Source: CAIYRG01 sp964494505 (GTDB lineage Bacteria; Pseudomonadota; Alphaproteobacteria; Micropepsales; Micropepsaceae). Taken from it: a DNA stretch of 64,000 bases. Below, piece after piece: positions 1 to 8,828 of this stretch. The translations under genes and the position numbers were made by a program. The stretch spans positions 1 to 64,000 of the forward strand of contig CAZBRO010000009.1 in assembly GCA_964494505.1 (NCBI GenBank), read 5' to 3'. A model generated the notes under the pieces. The model was not told where the DNA came from and did not search any database. It worked only from the letters and a program-made list of their open reading frames with translations. Positions within the stretch are counted from its first letter, which is position 1. Each line of letters begins with the position of its first letter.

Positions 1-551
1 GCGGTGGCATCGAGCGTCGAGAAGTTGGTGGCGTTGAGCGCGCCGATCTGGGTCGGGGAGAGGGCGGCGATCTGGGTGTCGGCGAACTCGCCGATATCGG
101 TGGTGGAAAGCCCGCGCAGCTCGGCCGTGCTCAAACCCTGCACCTGGGTGGAGTTGAGCGCCCCGATCTGGGTGGAGTTCAGGCTGGAGAAGTTTGTTGC
201 GTTGACTGCACCGATTTGCGTGGCATTCAGCACGCCTATGTGTGTGACGTCGAAATTGTCGAGTTGCGTGCTCGTCAGAGCGGCAAATTGTTGACCGCTG
301 AGAACGAGGAGCTGGGATGTACCGAAGACGAGCGAACTCGTCAGCTGCGGAATCTGAGTCGCAGTGAGACCGCGAACTTGCGTCGGAGACAGGGCTGCGA
401 GTTGCGTCGCATCGATGACGGCGATACCGCTGGTATTGATTGCGCCAACCTGAGTGGAGCTCAGCGAGGCGATGTCGGTGGTCGACAGGCCTTGGATGAC
501 AGTGGACGCCAGGGCGCTTATCTGAGCGGCCGAAAGCGAGGAGATTGGCAT
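1..551 (-). CDS. Octapeptide-repeat protein, C-terminus cut off by window edge
   Basis: The frame opens at an ATG at 551 with a good ribosome site (AAGGTGG, 8 bases upstream) and stays open to the window edge, giving 183 codons of a longer protein. After a short start (MPISSLSAAQ) it is built almost wholly of eight-residue units of the form x-[ST]-T-[QD]-[IV]-x-x-L, for example SPTQIGAL, NSTQVQGL, ADTQIAAL and STTDIGEF. There is no signal peptide and no Cys, which would fit a large surface or type I-secreted protein whose export signal lies in the missing C-terminus. That role is inference. Repeats of this style occur in large alphaproteobacterial surface proteins, but I cannot name the family or assign a function. 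Confidence 0.8.
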   Translation of the reverse strand, partial: MPISSLSAAQISALASTVIQGLSTTDIASLSSTQVGAINTSGIAVIDATQLAALSPTQVRGLTATQIPQLTSSLVFGTSQLLVLSGQQFAALTSTQLDNFDVTHIGVLNATQIGAVNATNFSSLNSTQIGALNSTQVQGLSTAELRGLSTTDIGEFADTQIAALSPTQIGALNATNFSTLDAT

Positions 552-957
552 GGTGTCGTCCACCTTATGAGTTCTTCATTATGCGAATAGGCCTTTGCCT
601 ACCGACGGGTCCGCATGCAGCCTACGACTGCGACTCCTTATGAATAGTTACGAAGGCGTGTGTTTTTAGACTTCAGGTCAAACGAGCTGATTTAGCGGCG
701 GCTTTTAACTGCCGATTTTTGTGTTGCTATTTCGTTAAGCCGCCCGGAATACCCGTTATCGATCATCGACTTCGGGTCGAATCTATCGGTGAGGCATGAG
801 CGCTCGAAGGATGTCCAGGCGCCGCTCCCCAAATGCATGCCGCGGCGCCAAAATATGTGCACTCTGCTCGATCGGCTGATTGCAATCGGACAGCGTCGCG
901 TTGGGTTTGCCGCCCGTTCTGGACCGAAAAGGACGGGCGATTACGCCCGTCGCGCGC
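552..957. other. Intergenic region, no convincing gene
   Basis: About 400 bases separate the repeat protein from mgtA. The half near the repeat gene (roughly 590-760) is clearly more AT-rich than its surroundings and probably carries that gene's promoter. The other end holds the mgtA terminator. Short open frames here have no ribosome site or recognisable protein. Confidence 0.6.
926..951 (-). terminator. Rho-independent terminator of mgtA
   Basis: A perfect 8-bp stem (GACGGGCG/CGCCCGTC, 932-939 and 944-951) with a 4-base loop lies just past the mgtA stop. On the minus strand it is followed by CTTTTC. It separates mgtA from the repeat-protein gene downstream. Confidence 0.8.
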
Positions 958-3645
958 TCATAGCCATTGATGGAAGTGCCGGATGTAAAAGTGCTTCACG
1001 ATCTGGGTGAGCGTGCAATAACCGAGCAGGATTCCCACAAGCCAGGCGAAATATGGCGCCGGCAACGGGACGAAACCCAAATGTTCGCCGATGGGCGAGA
1101 ACGGCAGATAGATTCCGATGGCCATGATCGAGGCCGTCAATGCGATCACCGGTCCCGCCGCGCGGCTCTGAACGAACGGCACGTGCTGTGTACGGATCAT
1201 ATGGACGATCAGGGTCTGGGTCAGAAGTCCGACCACGAACCAGCCCGATTGAAACAGGGATTGCTGGGCAACGCTGTTCGCGCCGAACACGAACCACATC
1301 ACGATGAAGGTCGTAACGTCGAAGATCGAACTGATAGGCCCGATGAAAACCATAAACCGCGCGAGCCCGCGCGCGTCCCACTTGCGGGGCACCTTCAGAT
1401 ATTCCACGTCCACATTGTCCCAGGGAATTGAAACCTGGGAAATGTCATACAGAAGGTTCTGTGTCAGCATCTGAATGGGCAGCATCGGCAGGAAGGGAAG
1501 GAAGATACTGGCAATCAGCACGCTGAACACGTTTCCGAAATTCGAACTGGCCGTCATCTTGATGTATTTTATGATGTTGGCGAAGGTTTTGCGCCCTTCT
1601 ATGACCGCCTCCTCCAGCACCATCAGGTTCTTCTCGAGGAGAATGATATCAGCCGACTCCTTTGCGATGTCGACCGCCGTATCGACGGAAATGCCGACAT
1701 CGGCGTCCTTCAGAGCGGCGGCATCGTTGATCCCATCGCCGAGATAACCGACGGTATGTCCGCGGCTTTGCAGCGCCCGAATGATGCGGGATTTCTGCAT
1801 CGGGGAGGCCTTGGCAAAGATAGTCGTGTGCTCGGCGGCCTCGGCGAGTTCGAGATCGGATAACGCCTCGATATCCTGGCCCAATATGATGTTCTCGACC
1901 GCAAGACCCACTTCCTTGCAGATCTTGCGGGTTACCACCTCATTGTCGCCGGTGATGATCTTGATCCCGATGCCATAGTCCTTGAGTGCGGCAATCGCCG
2001 TGCTGGCGGTTTCCTTCGGCGGGTCCAGAAATGCGATGTACCCCGCGAGCACCAGATCCGTTTCATCCGTCACCGTGTAGGTGCGATCTTCCGGCGGCAG
2101 CCATTTGTAAGCGACGGCAAGCGCGCGCAGTCCATCCTCGTTCAGGTCGCGGGTGAGCGTGCGCACCTGCTTGCGCCTGTCTTCGGTGAACGGCACCTCT
2201 CCACCTGGCAGCGCGCCGTTGTCATCGGCCATGCTGCAGAGCGGGAGGAGTTCTTCGATGGCGCCTTTGCAGATCAGCAGGTTCTGGTTGCCGCCGTCAC
2301 GCACGACGACCGACATCCGCCGCCGCATGAAATCGAACGGAATTTCGTCGATCTTCCTGTAATGCTTCATGCCGTCGATTACGTCTTGGGCTTGCGCATA
2401 CTCCATCACCGCGACATCGAGAAGATTCTTGAGCCCGGTCTGGTGATAACTGTTGAGCCAGGCGAATTCGAGAACCTGACTGTCCTCATTGCCGTGGATG
2501 TCCAGGTGCCGCTCGAGGATGACCTTGTTTTGGGTCAGGGTCCCGGTTTTATCAGTACAGAGAATATCCATCGCGCCGAAATTCTGGATCGAGTTGAGCC
2601 GCTTCACGATCGTCTTGCGCCGCGCCATCGTGACCGCGCTTTTGGCGAGGTTGGCCGTCACCACCATAGGCAGCATCTCAGGCGTCAGGCCGACGGCTAC
2701 CGAAACCGCAAACAGCAGGGCTTCAAGCCAGTTTCCCTTGGTAAGGCCATTGATCAGGAACACCACGGGGGTCATTGCCAGGATGAACCGGATCAAGAGC
2801 CAGCTGACCCGGGAAATTCCCCTGTCGAAGCTCGTCAGCGGGCGGGCGCCGACGATGTCTTTTGCCATGGCGCCGAAATAGGTGGCATTCCCGGTTACCG
2901 CCACGACGGCAGTTGCCGATCCGCTCACGACATTGGAGCCCATGAAACAGGCGGTTTCCAATTCGAGCGGGCTGCGTGCCGTACTCGACGCCGCAGGCGC
3001 ATTGCCCACTATGCCGGGCGGGACGGCATGCTTTTCAACCGGAATGGCTTCCCCGGTCAGCATGGCCTGGCTGACAAAAAGGTCCTTTGCCGTCAGCACG
3101 CGGACATCGGAAGGGATCATGTCTCCCGCCGAAAGGTACACAATGTCGCCGGGAACCAGCGCCGAAATGGGAATTTCCTGAGGGCGTTCCATGCCGGCGC
3201 GCAACACGGCCGTGGTTGCCCGGACCATGGCCTTCAATTCTTCCGCCGCCTGATTGGAGCGGAATTCCTGCCAAAAGCGGAGCAATGTGCTGAGCAGCAC
3301 CATCGCCACGAGTACGATGACGGTTCTGTAGGACCGGTCGGCCGGTGCTGCAAAAATGACGTCCGTAAACAGCGATACCACGCTGACGGCGAACAGCACG
3401 CCGTTGAAGGGCGTCAGGAAAGCGTAGAAAAGCTGCTCGTACCAGCGGGGCGGCCGCTCATGCGTGACTTCGTTGGCGCCGAAACGCAGGCGTCTGGCTT
3501 CAACCTGTTCTTCGGACAATCCGGACGGACTGGTTTCCAGCCATTCCATCGCCTTCTCGGGCGAGCGATCGCACAGGTTCAGAAGCTGCGATGACGATGC
3601 CCGCGCGCCTTCGGCGTCATGCCGGATTCCGACTTCTTTGTTCAT
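958..3645 (-). CDS. mgtA: Magnesium-translocating P-type ATPase
   Basis: This is a P3B-type ATPase that imports Mg2+ across the inner membrane using ATP; at 895 residues it is the usual MgtA/MgtB length. Visible motifs are the TGEA actuator loop (197-200), the phosphorylated Asp365 in DKTGT, the TGDN motif of the ATP-binding domain, the hinge GDGINDAAALKDADVG, and an N-terminal cation-ATPase domain before the first membrane helices. I chose the ATG at 3645 because AGAGAAGA sits about 8 bases upstream. The frame stays open to 3831, but that extension begins at a TTG inside a TATAAT-like promoter element. The gene is divergent from a FixL/FixJ-like pair, has a long leader and ends in a clear terminator. 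Low Mg2+ induction is expected from the family and not shown directly. Confidence 0.95.
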   Translation of the reverse strand: MNKEVGIRHDAEGARASSSQLLNLCDRSPEKAMEWLETSPSGLSEEQVEARRLRFGANEVTHERPPRWYEQLFYAFLTPFNGVLFAVSVVSLFTDVIFAAPADRSYRTVIVLVAMVLLSTLLRFWQEFRSNQAAEELKAMVRATTAVLRAGMERPQEIPISALVPGDIVYLSAGDMIPSDVRVLTAKDLFVSQAMLTGEAIPVEKHAVPPGIVGNAPAASSTARSPLELETACFMGSNVVSGSATAVVAVTGNATYFGAMAKDIVGARPLTSFDRGISRVSWLLIRFILAMTPVVFLINGLTKGNWLEALLFAVSVAVGLTPEMLPMVVTANLAKSAVTMARRKTIVKRLNSIQNFGAMDILCTDKTGTLTQNKVILERHLDIHGNEDSQVLEFAWLNSYHQTGLKNLLDVAVMEYAQAQDVIDGMKHYRKIDEIPFDFMRRRMSVVVRDGGNQNLLICKGAIEELLPLCSMADDNGALPGGEVPFTEDRRKQVRTLTRDLNEDGLRALAVAYKWLPPEDRTYTVTDETDLVLAGYIAFLDPPKETASTAIAALKDYGIGIKIITGDNEVVTRKICKEVGLAVENIILGQDIEALSDLELAEAAEHTTIFAKASPMQKSRIIRALQSRGHTVGYLGDGINDAAALKDADVGISVDTAVDIAKESADIILLEKNLMVLEEAVIEGRKTFANIIKYIKMTASSNFGNVFSVLIASIFLPFLPMLPIQMLTQNLLYDISQVSIPWDNVDVEYLKVPRKWDARGLARFMVFIGPISSIFDVTTFIVMWFVFGANSVAQQSLFQSGWFVVGLLTQTLIVHMIRTQHVPFVQSRAAGPVIALTASIMAIGIYLPFSPIGEHLGFVPLPAPYFAWLVGILLGYCTLTQIVKHFYIRHFHQWL

Positions 3646-3942
3646 GGCGAAATCTTCTCTGCAGGGTAAGGAACGTGCCTCGTCGCGATACAGGCGGAGC
3701 CACGTTGCGGCCCTGCGACATGGGCCGTTTCCGCAATCTTCAAGGAATCGTTTGCGCGGAAGCCCAAGGACGCAACGATGCGTCCGGCCGCCACCGTAGT
3801 GGCTATAGAGGGTCGGCACATTATATTGCAATTATACGCGGGTATATTGCGAATGGGCGCATGCGGCGGGGAAGGCCGTGCGAATATCGGGGCACGTCGA
3901 GGGTGAGCGCCAATGCCATGGGCGGCCAGCCGGGAGTATGAG
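3646..3942. promoter_or_regulatory. Divergent promoter region and mgtA leader with two hairpins
   Basis: On the minus strand two TATAAT hexamers (3836-3831 and 3825-3820) could serve as -10 elements for mgtA, leaving a leader of about 170 bases. That leader contains two adjacent small hairpins: GGACGCA/TGCGTCC around ACGA (3768-3785) and CCAC/GTGG around TACG (3791-3802). Mg2+-sensing leaders precede mgtA in enterobacteria; whether this one senses anything is inference. The sequence around 3821-3851 also repeats TATATTGC twice, which could be an operator. Confidence 0.4.
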
Positions 3943-5064
3943 ATGACCAGCAAAACGCGAAGCCGACCTTGGTCCGGCTCGTTTTCCGCCGAAGCCAAAT
4001 CCCTCGCCAGAGCTTACTTCCGGACGGTTTCGAATTCGTCGGCCCTTCCTTTTCTGGCCGCGGCGCTGGCGATCGTGATCTTCGTGTTCGACACCATCAC
4101 GGATTTGGAGATTGCGGTTGCGGTGTTTTATGTCGCTGTCGTGCTGATATCGGTGAGCTTTTCTCAGGGACGCGGCGTCGTGCTGGTGGCCATCGGTTGC
4201 GGCATCCTCACGCTCGTGAGCTATTTCCTGACGGAAAAGGGTTCCGAGCGCGCAGGACTCATCAACTGTCTGATCAGCCTTTCGGCGATTGGTGCGACAA
4301 CCTATCTGGCGCTGAAGATCGAGGCGGAAAAGGCGGCCGTGCATGAGGCGCGGGCGCAGCTCACCCATATCGCGCGGGTGACGAGTTTGGGGGAACTGAC
4401 GGCCTCGATCGCGCATGAGGTCAACCAGCCGCTGGGTGCGATCGTAATCAACGCAAATGCCTGCCTGCGGTGGCTTTCGGGCGATTCGCCCAATCTCGAA
4501 GAGGCGACGAGGGGGATCGAGGACATCGTCAGCGACGCCAACCGGGCGGGCAAAGTAATCGGGCGAATTAGGGCGCTGACGAAGAGAGCGCCGTCGCGCA
4601 AGGAATGGCTGGATATCAACGAATCCATTCTGGAAATTGTTTCGCTCACGCGCAGCGAGGTGCAGCGAAACCATATCTCTCTTCATACGGAGCTGTCGGA
4701 CGGGTTGCCGCTTGTGCTTGGCGACCAGATCCAATTGCAACAGGTCATCCTGAATCTCGTCATCAACGCGATCGAAGCGGTGGACCCGGCACAGGAGCAT
4801 CGAGAGGTCACGATCGCTTCGAGGAAGAGTGAATCCGGGGGCGTGATCGTTTCGGTTCTGGATTCCGGGACGGGGCTCGATCCCGTCAATCGCGAGCGCC
4901 TCTTTGACCCGTTCCAGACCACCAAGCCCGAAGGAATGGGAATGGGATTGGCGATCAGCCGCTCGATAGTCGAGGATCATGGCGGACGCATATGGGCAGA
5001 GACGAACACACCGCGCGGCGCCATCCTTCGGTTCACATTGCCGACGGTTCGCGATGAAGCATGA
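3943..5064 (+). CDS. FixL-like membrane sensor histidine kinase
   Basis: A 373-residue kinase. About three membrane helices lie in residues 34-125, followed by a short linker and then a HisKA domain with phospho-acceptor His158 in SIAHEVNQPLGAI, the spelling typical of FixL/NodV-type kinases. The HATPase domain has an N box (LVINAIEA), a G1 box (DSGTGL) and a G2 box (GMGMGLAI). No PAS or haem domain is present, so the signal is probably sensed by the membrane part. The ATG at 3943 has GGGAG 6 bases upstream; an in-frame ATG at 3913 has no such site. The next gene, 6 bases downstream, is its likely partner regulator. The signal is unknown. Proximity to divergent mgtA is suggestive only. Confidence 0.9.
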   Translation: MTSKTRSRPWSGSFSAEAKSLARAYFRTVSNSSALPFLAAALAIVIFVFDTITDLEIAVAVFYVAVVLISVSFSQGRGVVLVAIGCGILTLVSYFLTEKGSERAGLINCLISLSAIGATTYLALKIEAEKAAVHEARAQLTHIARVTSLGELTASIAHEVNQPLGAIVINANACLRWLSGDSPNLEEATRGIEDIVSDANRAGKVIGRIRALTKRAPSRKEWLDINESILEIVSLTRSEVQRNHISLHTELSDGLPLVLGDQIQLQQVILNLVINAIEAVDPAQEHREVTIASRKSESGGVIVSVLDSGTGLDPVNRERLFDPFQTTKPEGMGMGLAISRSIVEDHGGRIWAETNTPRGAILRFTLPTVRDEA

Positions 5065-5070
5065 CACGCG

Positions 5071-5697
5071 ATGAACGACGCAAACCCAATCGTGTTCGTT
5101 GTCGATGACGACCCGTCGATCCGCAGGGCCACCGACAGGCTCCTGCGGTCGGCCGGATTGGAGGTGCGCACCTTTGCATCAACGGATGAATTCCAGCAGA
5201 GCGAGCGGCCGGACGTGCCGTCCTGTCTGGTGCTCGATATCAGGATGCCGGGGAAAGACGGCCTCGCCTTCCAACGTGAACTGATTGGAGCGGGAAATCA
5301 GATCCCAATTGTCTTCATAACCGGCCATGGCGACATCCCAATGTCCGTGCGCGCGATGAAAGCAGGCGCCATTGAATTTCTGACGAAGCCGTTCTCCGAT
5401 CGCGATCTGCTCGATGCAATTCAAACGGGGATCGAAGCGGATCGCATTCGGCGGCAGGGCGCGGCGACGCTTTCCGGGCTGAGGGAACGCTTCGAGCGAC
5501 TGACAGCGCGCGAGAGGAATGTGCTCACGCAGGTTGTCGGCGGGCGGCTGAACAAGCAGATCGCGGGCGAACTCGGCTTGAGCGAGATAACAGTCAAGCT
5601 TTGCCGCGGGCAGATGATGCGAAAGATGCAGGCGGGTTCACTCGCGGAGCTTGCCCGGATGGCCGAGAGGCTCGGAATTTCGCCGGGCAAGACGTAA
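5071..5697 (+). CDS. FixJ/NodW-family response regulator
   Basis: A 208-residue two-domain regulator. The receiver domain has acidic residues D12-D14, phospho-acceptor Asp56 (LVLDIRMPG), Thr84 and Lys106. The C-terminal LuxR-type helix-turn-helix has recognition helix text LSEITVKLCRGQMMRKM. It starts 6 bases after the kinase gene, so the two are co-transcribed and almost certainly partners. It ends 26 bases before a convergent gene. Target genes cannot be read from the sequence. Confidence 0.93.
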   Translation: MNDANPIVFVVDDDPSIRRATDRLLRSAGLEVRTFASTDEFQQSERPDVPSCLVLDIRMPGKDGLAFQRELIGAGNQIPIVFITGHGDIPMSVRAMKAGAIEFLTKPFSDRDLLDAIQTGIEADRIRRQGAATLSGLRERFERLTARERNVLTQVVGGRLNKQIAGELGLSEITVKLCRGQMMRKMQAGSLAELARMAERLGISPGKT

Positions 5698-5723
5698 ACG
5701 TCACCCCCCCAAGATGGACTCCT

Positions 5724-6578
5724 TCAAAAATCCGGCGTTCTGGCCTCCGGCATCGGGTGATGCGGATCGTTGAAGACGCTGCCGTGGTTCTCGGCGCATA
5801 CCGCTTCGGTAATTGGGCCTTCCTTCACGCGATGATAAATTTGCATGGCGGACCACGGCATGTTGAAGGCGGCGGGATCTTCGACCGTGAACGTCACCTG
5901 CAGCGTTTTCCCGCCGTCCATCACGCGATAGCGCTCCACCACGTGAAGTGCCGCAGTGTGCGGTGTGCGGTAGTCGTCGACGAAGGTCTTGTCGTTCATG
6001 CCGATGGTGTCGACCACCAGCGTATCGCCATTTTCGTAATGGCCGACGGATTCTCCGTACCAGGACGGTTTTGGAGTCTTGGAATGAGGCACATTCATGT
6101 AGACGTGGCGCGTCTGGGCATCGGCCTGATTGAGCAACAGCACCTCTTTCGGCGTCTGCGCGAAATAAAGCGGTTCGAGCCGTCCATAGATCAGGAAATC
6201 CGGCACGCCGCCCGGAACGCAGCTCGAGCGCGCGCGGAACGGGGCGCCTCCTGCCAGCACCTCGTCGTTCGTCTTCTTCATCTGTTCGATGGCCCAAGGC
6301 TTCAGAATCGGATTGGTCAGGTCCGAAACCCGGTAGGTCGGCTGCAGGCCCTTATCGTTGTTGGGTTGATAGGGGTGGGCTTTGTCGAAGGTGACGGGAC
6401 CGGGCCCGGAGGCCGGGGGAAGATAATCGTCCCCGACTTTCACCCAGGATAGTTCCGCCGCCGCCAGATCCGGGATAGCGGCATCTTTTTCCGCGGCCGG
6501 CGCCGTCCAAGCCGAACCGAGGAGCACGGCCATGCCGATCAGGCCCCGCGAAATGTCCTGTGATGAAAACCCGAACAT
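5724..6578 (-). CDS. Secreted protein of unknown function (acidobacterial/alphaproteobacterial family)
   Basis: A 284-residue protein with a signal peptide ending near AAPAAEK. I start it at the ATG at 6578, which has GAGGAG just upstream; the longer open frame overlaps the upstream gene. The C-terminal half carries the recurring motif string SVGHYENGDTLVVDT, then DKTF, HTAALHVVERYR and DPAAF. I associate this with an uncharacterised family that is abundant in Acidobacteria and soil alphaproteobacteria and is often found near DUF6152 genes; one such gene lies at 58689. It follows the Kelch gene by 14 bases and is probably in the same operon. No catalytic residues are recognisable. Confidence 0.85.
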   Translation of the reverse strand: MFGFSSQDISRGLIGMAVLLGSAWTAPAAEKDAAIPDLAAAELSWVKVGDDYLPPASGPGPVTFDKAHPYQPNNDKGLQPTYRVSDLTNPILKPWAIEQMKKTNDEVLAGGAPFRARSSCVPGGVPDFLIYGRLEPLYFAQTPKEVLLLNQADAQTRHVYMNVPHSKTPKPSWYGESVGHYENGDTLVVDTIGMNDKTFVDDYRTPHTAALHVVERYRVMDGGKTLQVTFTVEDPAAFNMPWSAMQIYHRVKEGPITEAVCAENHGSVFNDPHHPMPEARTPDF

Positions 6579-6592
6579 GTTTCTCTCCTCAT

Positions 6593-7576
6593 TCACGGCA
6601 GGCGAAACGCGTAGACGGCTTTCGACGGCTTGTCGCCCCCGCAGCTGGTCGATCCACCGATGAAATAGGCCGTGTTCCCTGACACGGCTGCGGCTTGCGC
6701 ATGCATCGGCGCGGGCGCCTTGGCGAGCGCCCGCCAGCTGTCCGTCTTGGGATCGTAGCCGTCGAATTCGTCGAACGCGATGCGCTCCTTCGCGTCCTTG
6801 CATTCGCCGCCCCAATAAAGAATGAGCCCGCGATAGAAAGTGGCCGCTCCGCTGCTGCGCGGCACCGGCATAGGCGCTGCCGTGCGCCAGGAATTCGTGG
6901 CCGGATCGTACACGTCATGCAGCCCGACATTGTCGACTGTCGCATTCGTGCGTCCGCCAAACACGTGGATCTTGCCGTCCACCACCAGCATGCCCAGATG
7001 ATCGCGGGCCACCGGAAGAGGCGCCGCCGTGTTCCATTTTCCGCTTCCCGGATTGAACACGGCATGTGTGTTCCCCGTCTTCCCGTCCGGTCCCCGGCCG
7101 CCGATCATATGGATGTTGCCGCCGAGCGCGACCAGGCTCACCGAACCGAGCGGTGCGGGAAGCGCAGCCAGATCGCGCCAGGCGTTTGTCTTGGGGTCGT
7201 ATTCGATGAACTGGTCGCGCGGATTCTTGTGAACGTTCGCGGTGAACCCGCCCGCGACATATATCTTCCCGTTCACGGCAGCCATGCCGACATGCGAGGC
7301 CCCCTTGGGCATGGGTGCCAGATCCCGCCAGTGTCCTGTCGCGGGGTCGAATTCCTGAAACAAAGGCGAAGCCTGATTGCCCATGGCTTCGCCGCCCGCG
7401 ACATAAATCTTTCCACTGAGTTCGATGGCGGCGATTTCGCTCCGCTCGGTCGTGCCTTGCGCAGCGACGGACCAGGCGCCGTCGCCGTCGGCGGCGCGCG
7501 CAGGCGCGGAGACTGAAGCAATTCCCACCATCAGAGCAAGGAATGCGCGGTTCCGTGCGGGTTTTCTCATCTGCAT
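6593..7576 (-). CDS. Secreted Kelch-repeat beta-propeller protein
   Basis: 327 residues with an N-terminal signal peptide (cleavage after about APARAAD). The rest is five to six Kelch repeats, recognisable by the pattern hydrophobic-YVAGG, then Y-D-P-x-T-x-x-W and a P-M/L-P turn: IYVAGGEAM, IYVAGGFTA, IHMIGGRGP, IHVFGGRTN, YFIGGSTS. Such propellers act as binding scaffolds or as the core of periplasmic enzymes; no enzyme residues are evident. The start at 7576 has AGGAAG 8 bases upstream. It is divergent from the YVTN/ABC exporter operon and shares with it the intergenic region carrying box A. Confidence 0.9.
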   Translation of the reverse strand: MQMRKPARNRAFLALMVGIASVSAPARAADGDGAWSVAAQGTTERSEIAAIELSGKIYVAGGEAMGNQASPLFQEFDPATGHWRDLAPMPKGASHVGMAAVNGKIYVAGGFTANVHKNPRDQFIEYDPKTNAWRDLAALPAPLGSVSLVALGGNIHMIGGRGPDGKTGNTHAVFNPGSGKWNTAAPLPVARDHLGMLVVDGKIHVFGGRTNATVDNVGLHDVYDPATNSWRTAAPMPVPRSSGAATFYRGLILYWGGECKDAKERIAFDEFDGYDPKTDSWRALAKAPAPMHAQAAAVSGNTAYFIGGSTSCGGDKPSKAVYAFRLP

Positions 7577-7666
7577 CGTTGTTTCTTCCTTGGCGGCGGC
7601 CGGTCAAGCTAGCATAGGTTTTCCGCTCTCGGGGGCGGCGCACAATGCTTTCGCTGTTGAGAGACC

Positions 7667-7694
7667 ATTACGAGAACATTGTAATTTCCCAATC
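7667..7694 (+). promoter_or_regulatory. Box A: putative operator between Kelch and YVTN genes
   Basis: The 20-base box AACATTGTAATTTCCCAATC (7675-7694) has an inverted-repeat core ATTG-N8-CAAT, preceded by ATTAC at 7667-7671. It matches box B (18270-18289) and box C (18761-18780) at 16 of 20 positions each. It lies 75 bases before the YVTN start and about 90 before the Kelch start, so it could control both. A related partial motif (ATTACAATCCCA) sits at 7731-7742. Confidence 0.6.
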
Positions 7695-7768
7695 TATGGG
7701 CGCTTTCTGCGGTCTTTTCCGGGAGGACCTATTACAATCCCAGCGGAAAAGTTCGAGGGAGCCGTGCC

Positions 7769-8809
7769 ATGCGGCAATTACCGTTGCTATGTGCGTTTGC
7801 CATCCTCGTGATGCCGTCCTTCGTATCGGCGCAGCCGGCGCAAGAAGCCGGCCCCTATCATGTGCTGAAAACCGTCAAGGCCGGCGGCGAGGGCGGTTTC
7901 GACTATATCAACGCCGATGCCGACGGACGCCGACTCTATATTCCGCGCCGTGGTGACGGAGCACGCATTACGGTCTTCGATCTCGATACTCTCAGCCCCG
8001 CCGGCACCATTCCGAATTTCAACGGTCACGGCGCGGTTGTCGATCCCAAGACCAATCACGGCTTCGCCAGCAGCAAGCCCGTCGTGATGTTCGACTCCAA
8101 GACGCTGATGCCGATCAAGACCATCGACGTGCAAGGCAATCCCGACGGCATCTTCTTCGATGCGTTCAATCAGCGGGTCTATATTTGGAGTCATATCGCA
8201 CCCACCGCGACGGTGATCGATGCCAAGGACGGCTCCATCGTCGGCACGATCGATCTTGGAGGCGCGCCGGAGCAAGCCGTGAGCGACGGCAAGGGACATC
8301 TCTATGTCGACATCGAGGATATGGCCAATGTCGCCGTCGTCGATGCGAAGACGCTCAAGGTGACCGCGCATTACGATCTTGAAGGCAAAGGCGGCACCTG
8401 CGCGGGTCTTGCGATGGACGTGAAGAATCGCATCCTTTTTGCCGCCTGCCGTAATCCGCAGAATATGGTCGTGCTGAGCGCCGACAACGGCAAGATCCTC
8501 GCGAGCCTGCCGCTCGGCAGAGGCACGGACGGCGCGGTGTTCAACCCGAATACCATGGAAGCCTTCAGCTCCCAGACCGATGGGACGCTCACCATCGTGA
8601 AGGAAAAAAGCCCGACCGATTTCGTGGTGGAGCAGACCCTGCAAACCATACCGAGCGCCAAGACCCTCACCTTGGATGCCAAGACGAACCACATCTTGCT
8701 GATGGGAGCGGAGTTTCCGCCCGCCCCGCCGCGCCCGCCGGGCGGAGGGCAGGGCAATCCCAATCCCATGATCCCCGGTTCGTTCTCGATTCTGGTGGTG
8801 GGAAAGTAG
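7769..8809 (+). CDS. Secreted YVTN-type beta-propeller protein
   Basis: 346 residues with a signal peptide (cleavage about after VSAQP). The mature part is a series of propeller blades with the typical text IDAKDGSIVGTIDLGGAPEQAVSDGKG, broken here as VIDAKDGSIVG and TIDLGGAPEQ, plus VVDAKTLKVTAHYDL. The C-terminus holds a Pro/Gly-rich loop (PPAPPRPPGGGQGNPNP) before a final strand ending FSILVVGK. A paralogue at 17175 ends almost the same way (YEVLVVSP). GGGAG upstream of 7769 supports the start. It is the first gene of a four-gene operon with a MacAB-like exporter (19-base gap), suggesting the propeller works in the periplasm with that exporter. This is inference. Confidence 0.88.
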   Translation: MRQLPLLCAFAILVMPSFVSAQPAQEAGPYHVLKTVKAGGEGGFDYINADADGRRLYIPRRGDGARITVFDLDTLSPAGTIPNFNGHGAVVDPKTNHGFASSKPVVMFDSKTLMPIKTIDVQGNPDGIFFDAFNQRVYIWSHIAPTATVIDAKDGSIVGTIDLGGAPEQAVSDGKGHLYVDIEDMANVAVVDAKTLKVTAHYDLEGKGGTCAGLAMDVKNRILFAACRNPQNMVVLSADNGKILASLPLGRGTDGAVFNPNTMEAFSSQTDGTLTIVKEKSPTDFVVEQTLQTIPSAKTLTLDAKTNHILLMGAEFPPAPPRPPGGGQGNPNPMIPGSFSILVVGK

Positions 8810-8828
8810 AGCGGCGCAGAAGGGTTCG

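Noticed and set aside
2362..3594. Long plus-strand open frame opposite mgtA
   Set aside because: It lies entirely within mgtA, has no ribosome site and no recognisable protein; it is open because GC-rich third positions avoid stops on the other strand.
3646..3831. N-terminal extension of mgtA to 3831
   Set aside because: It would start at a TTG inside the TATAAT promoter region, and the ATG at 3645 has a ribosome site.
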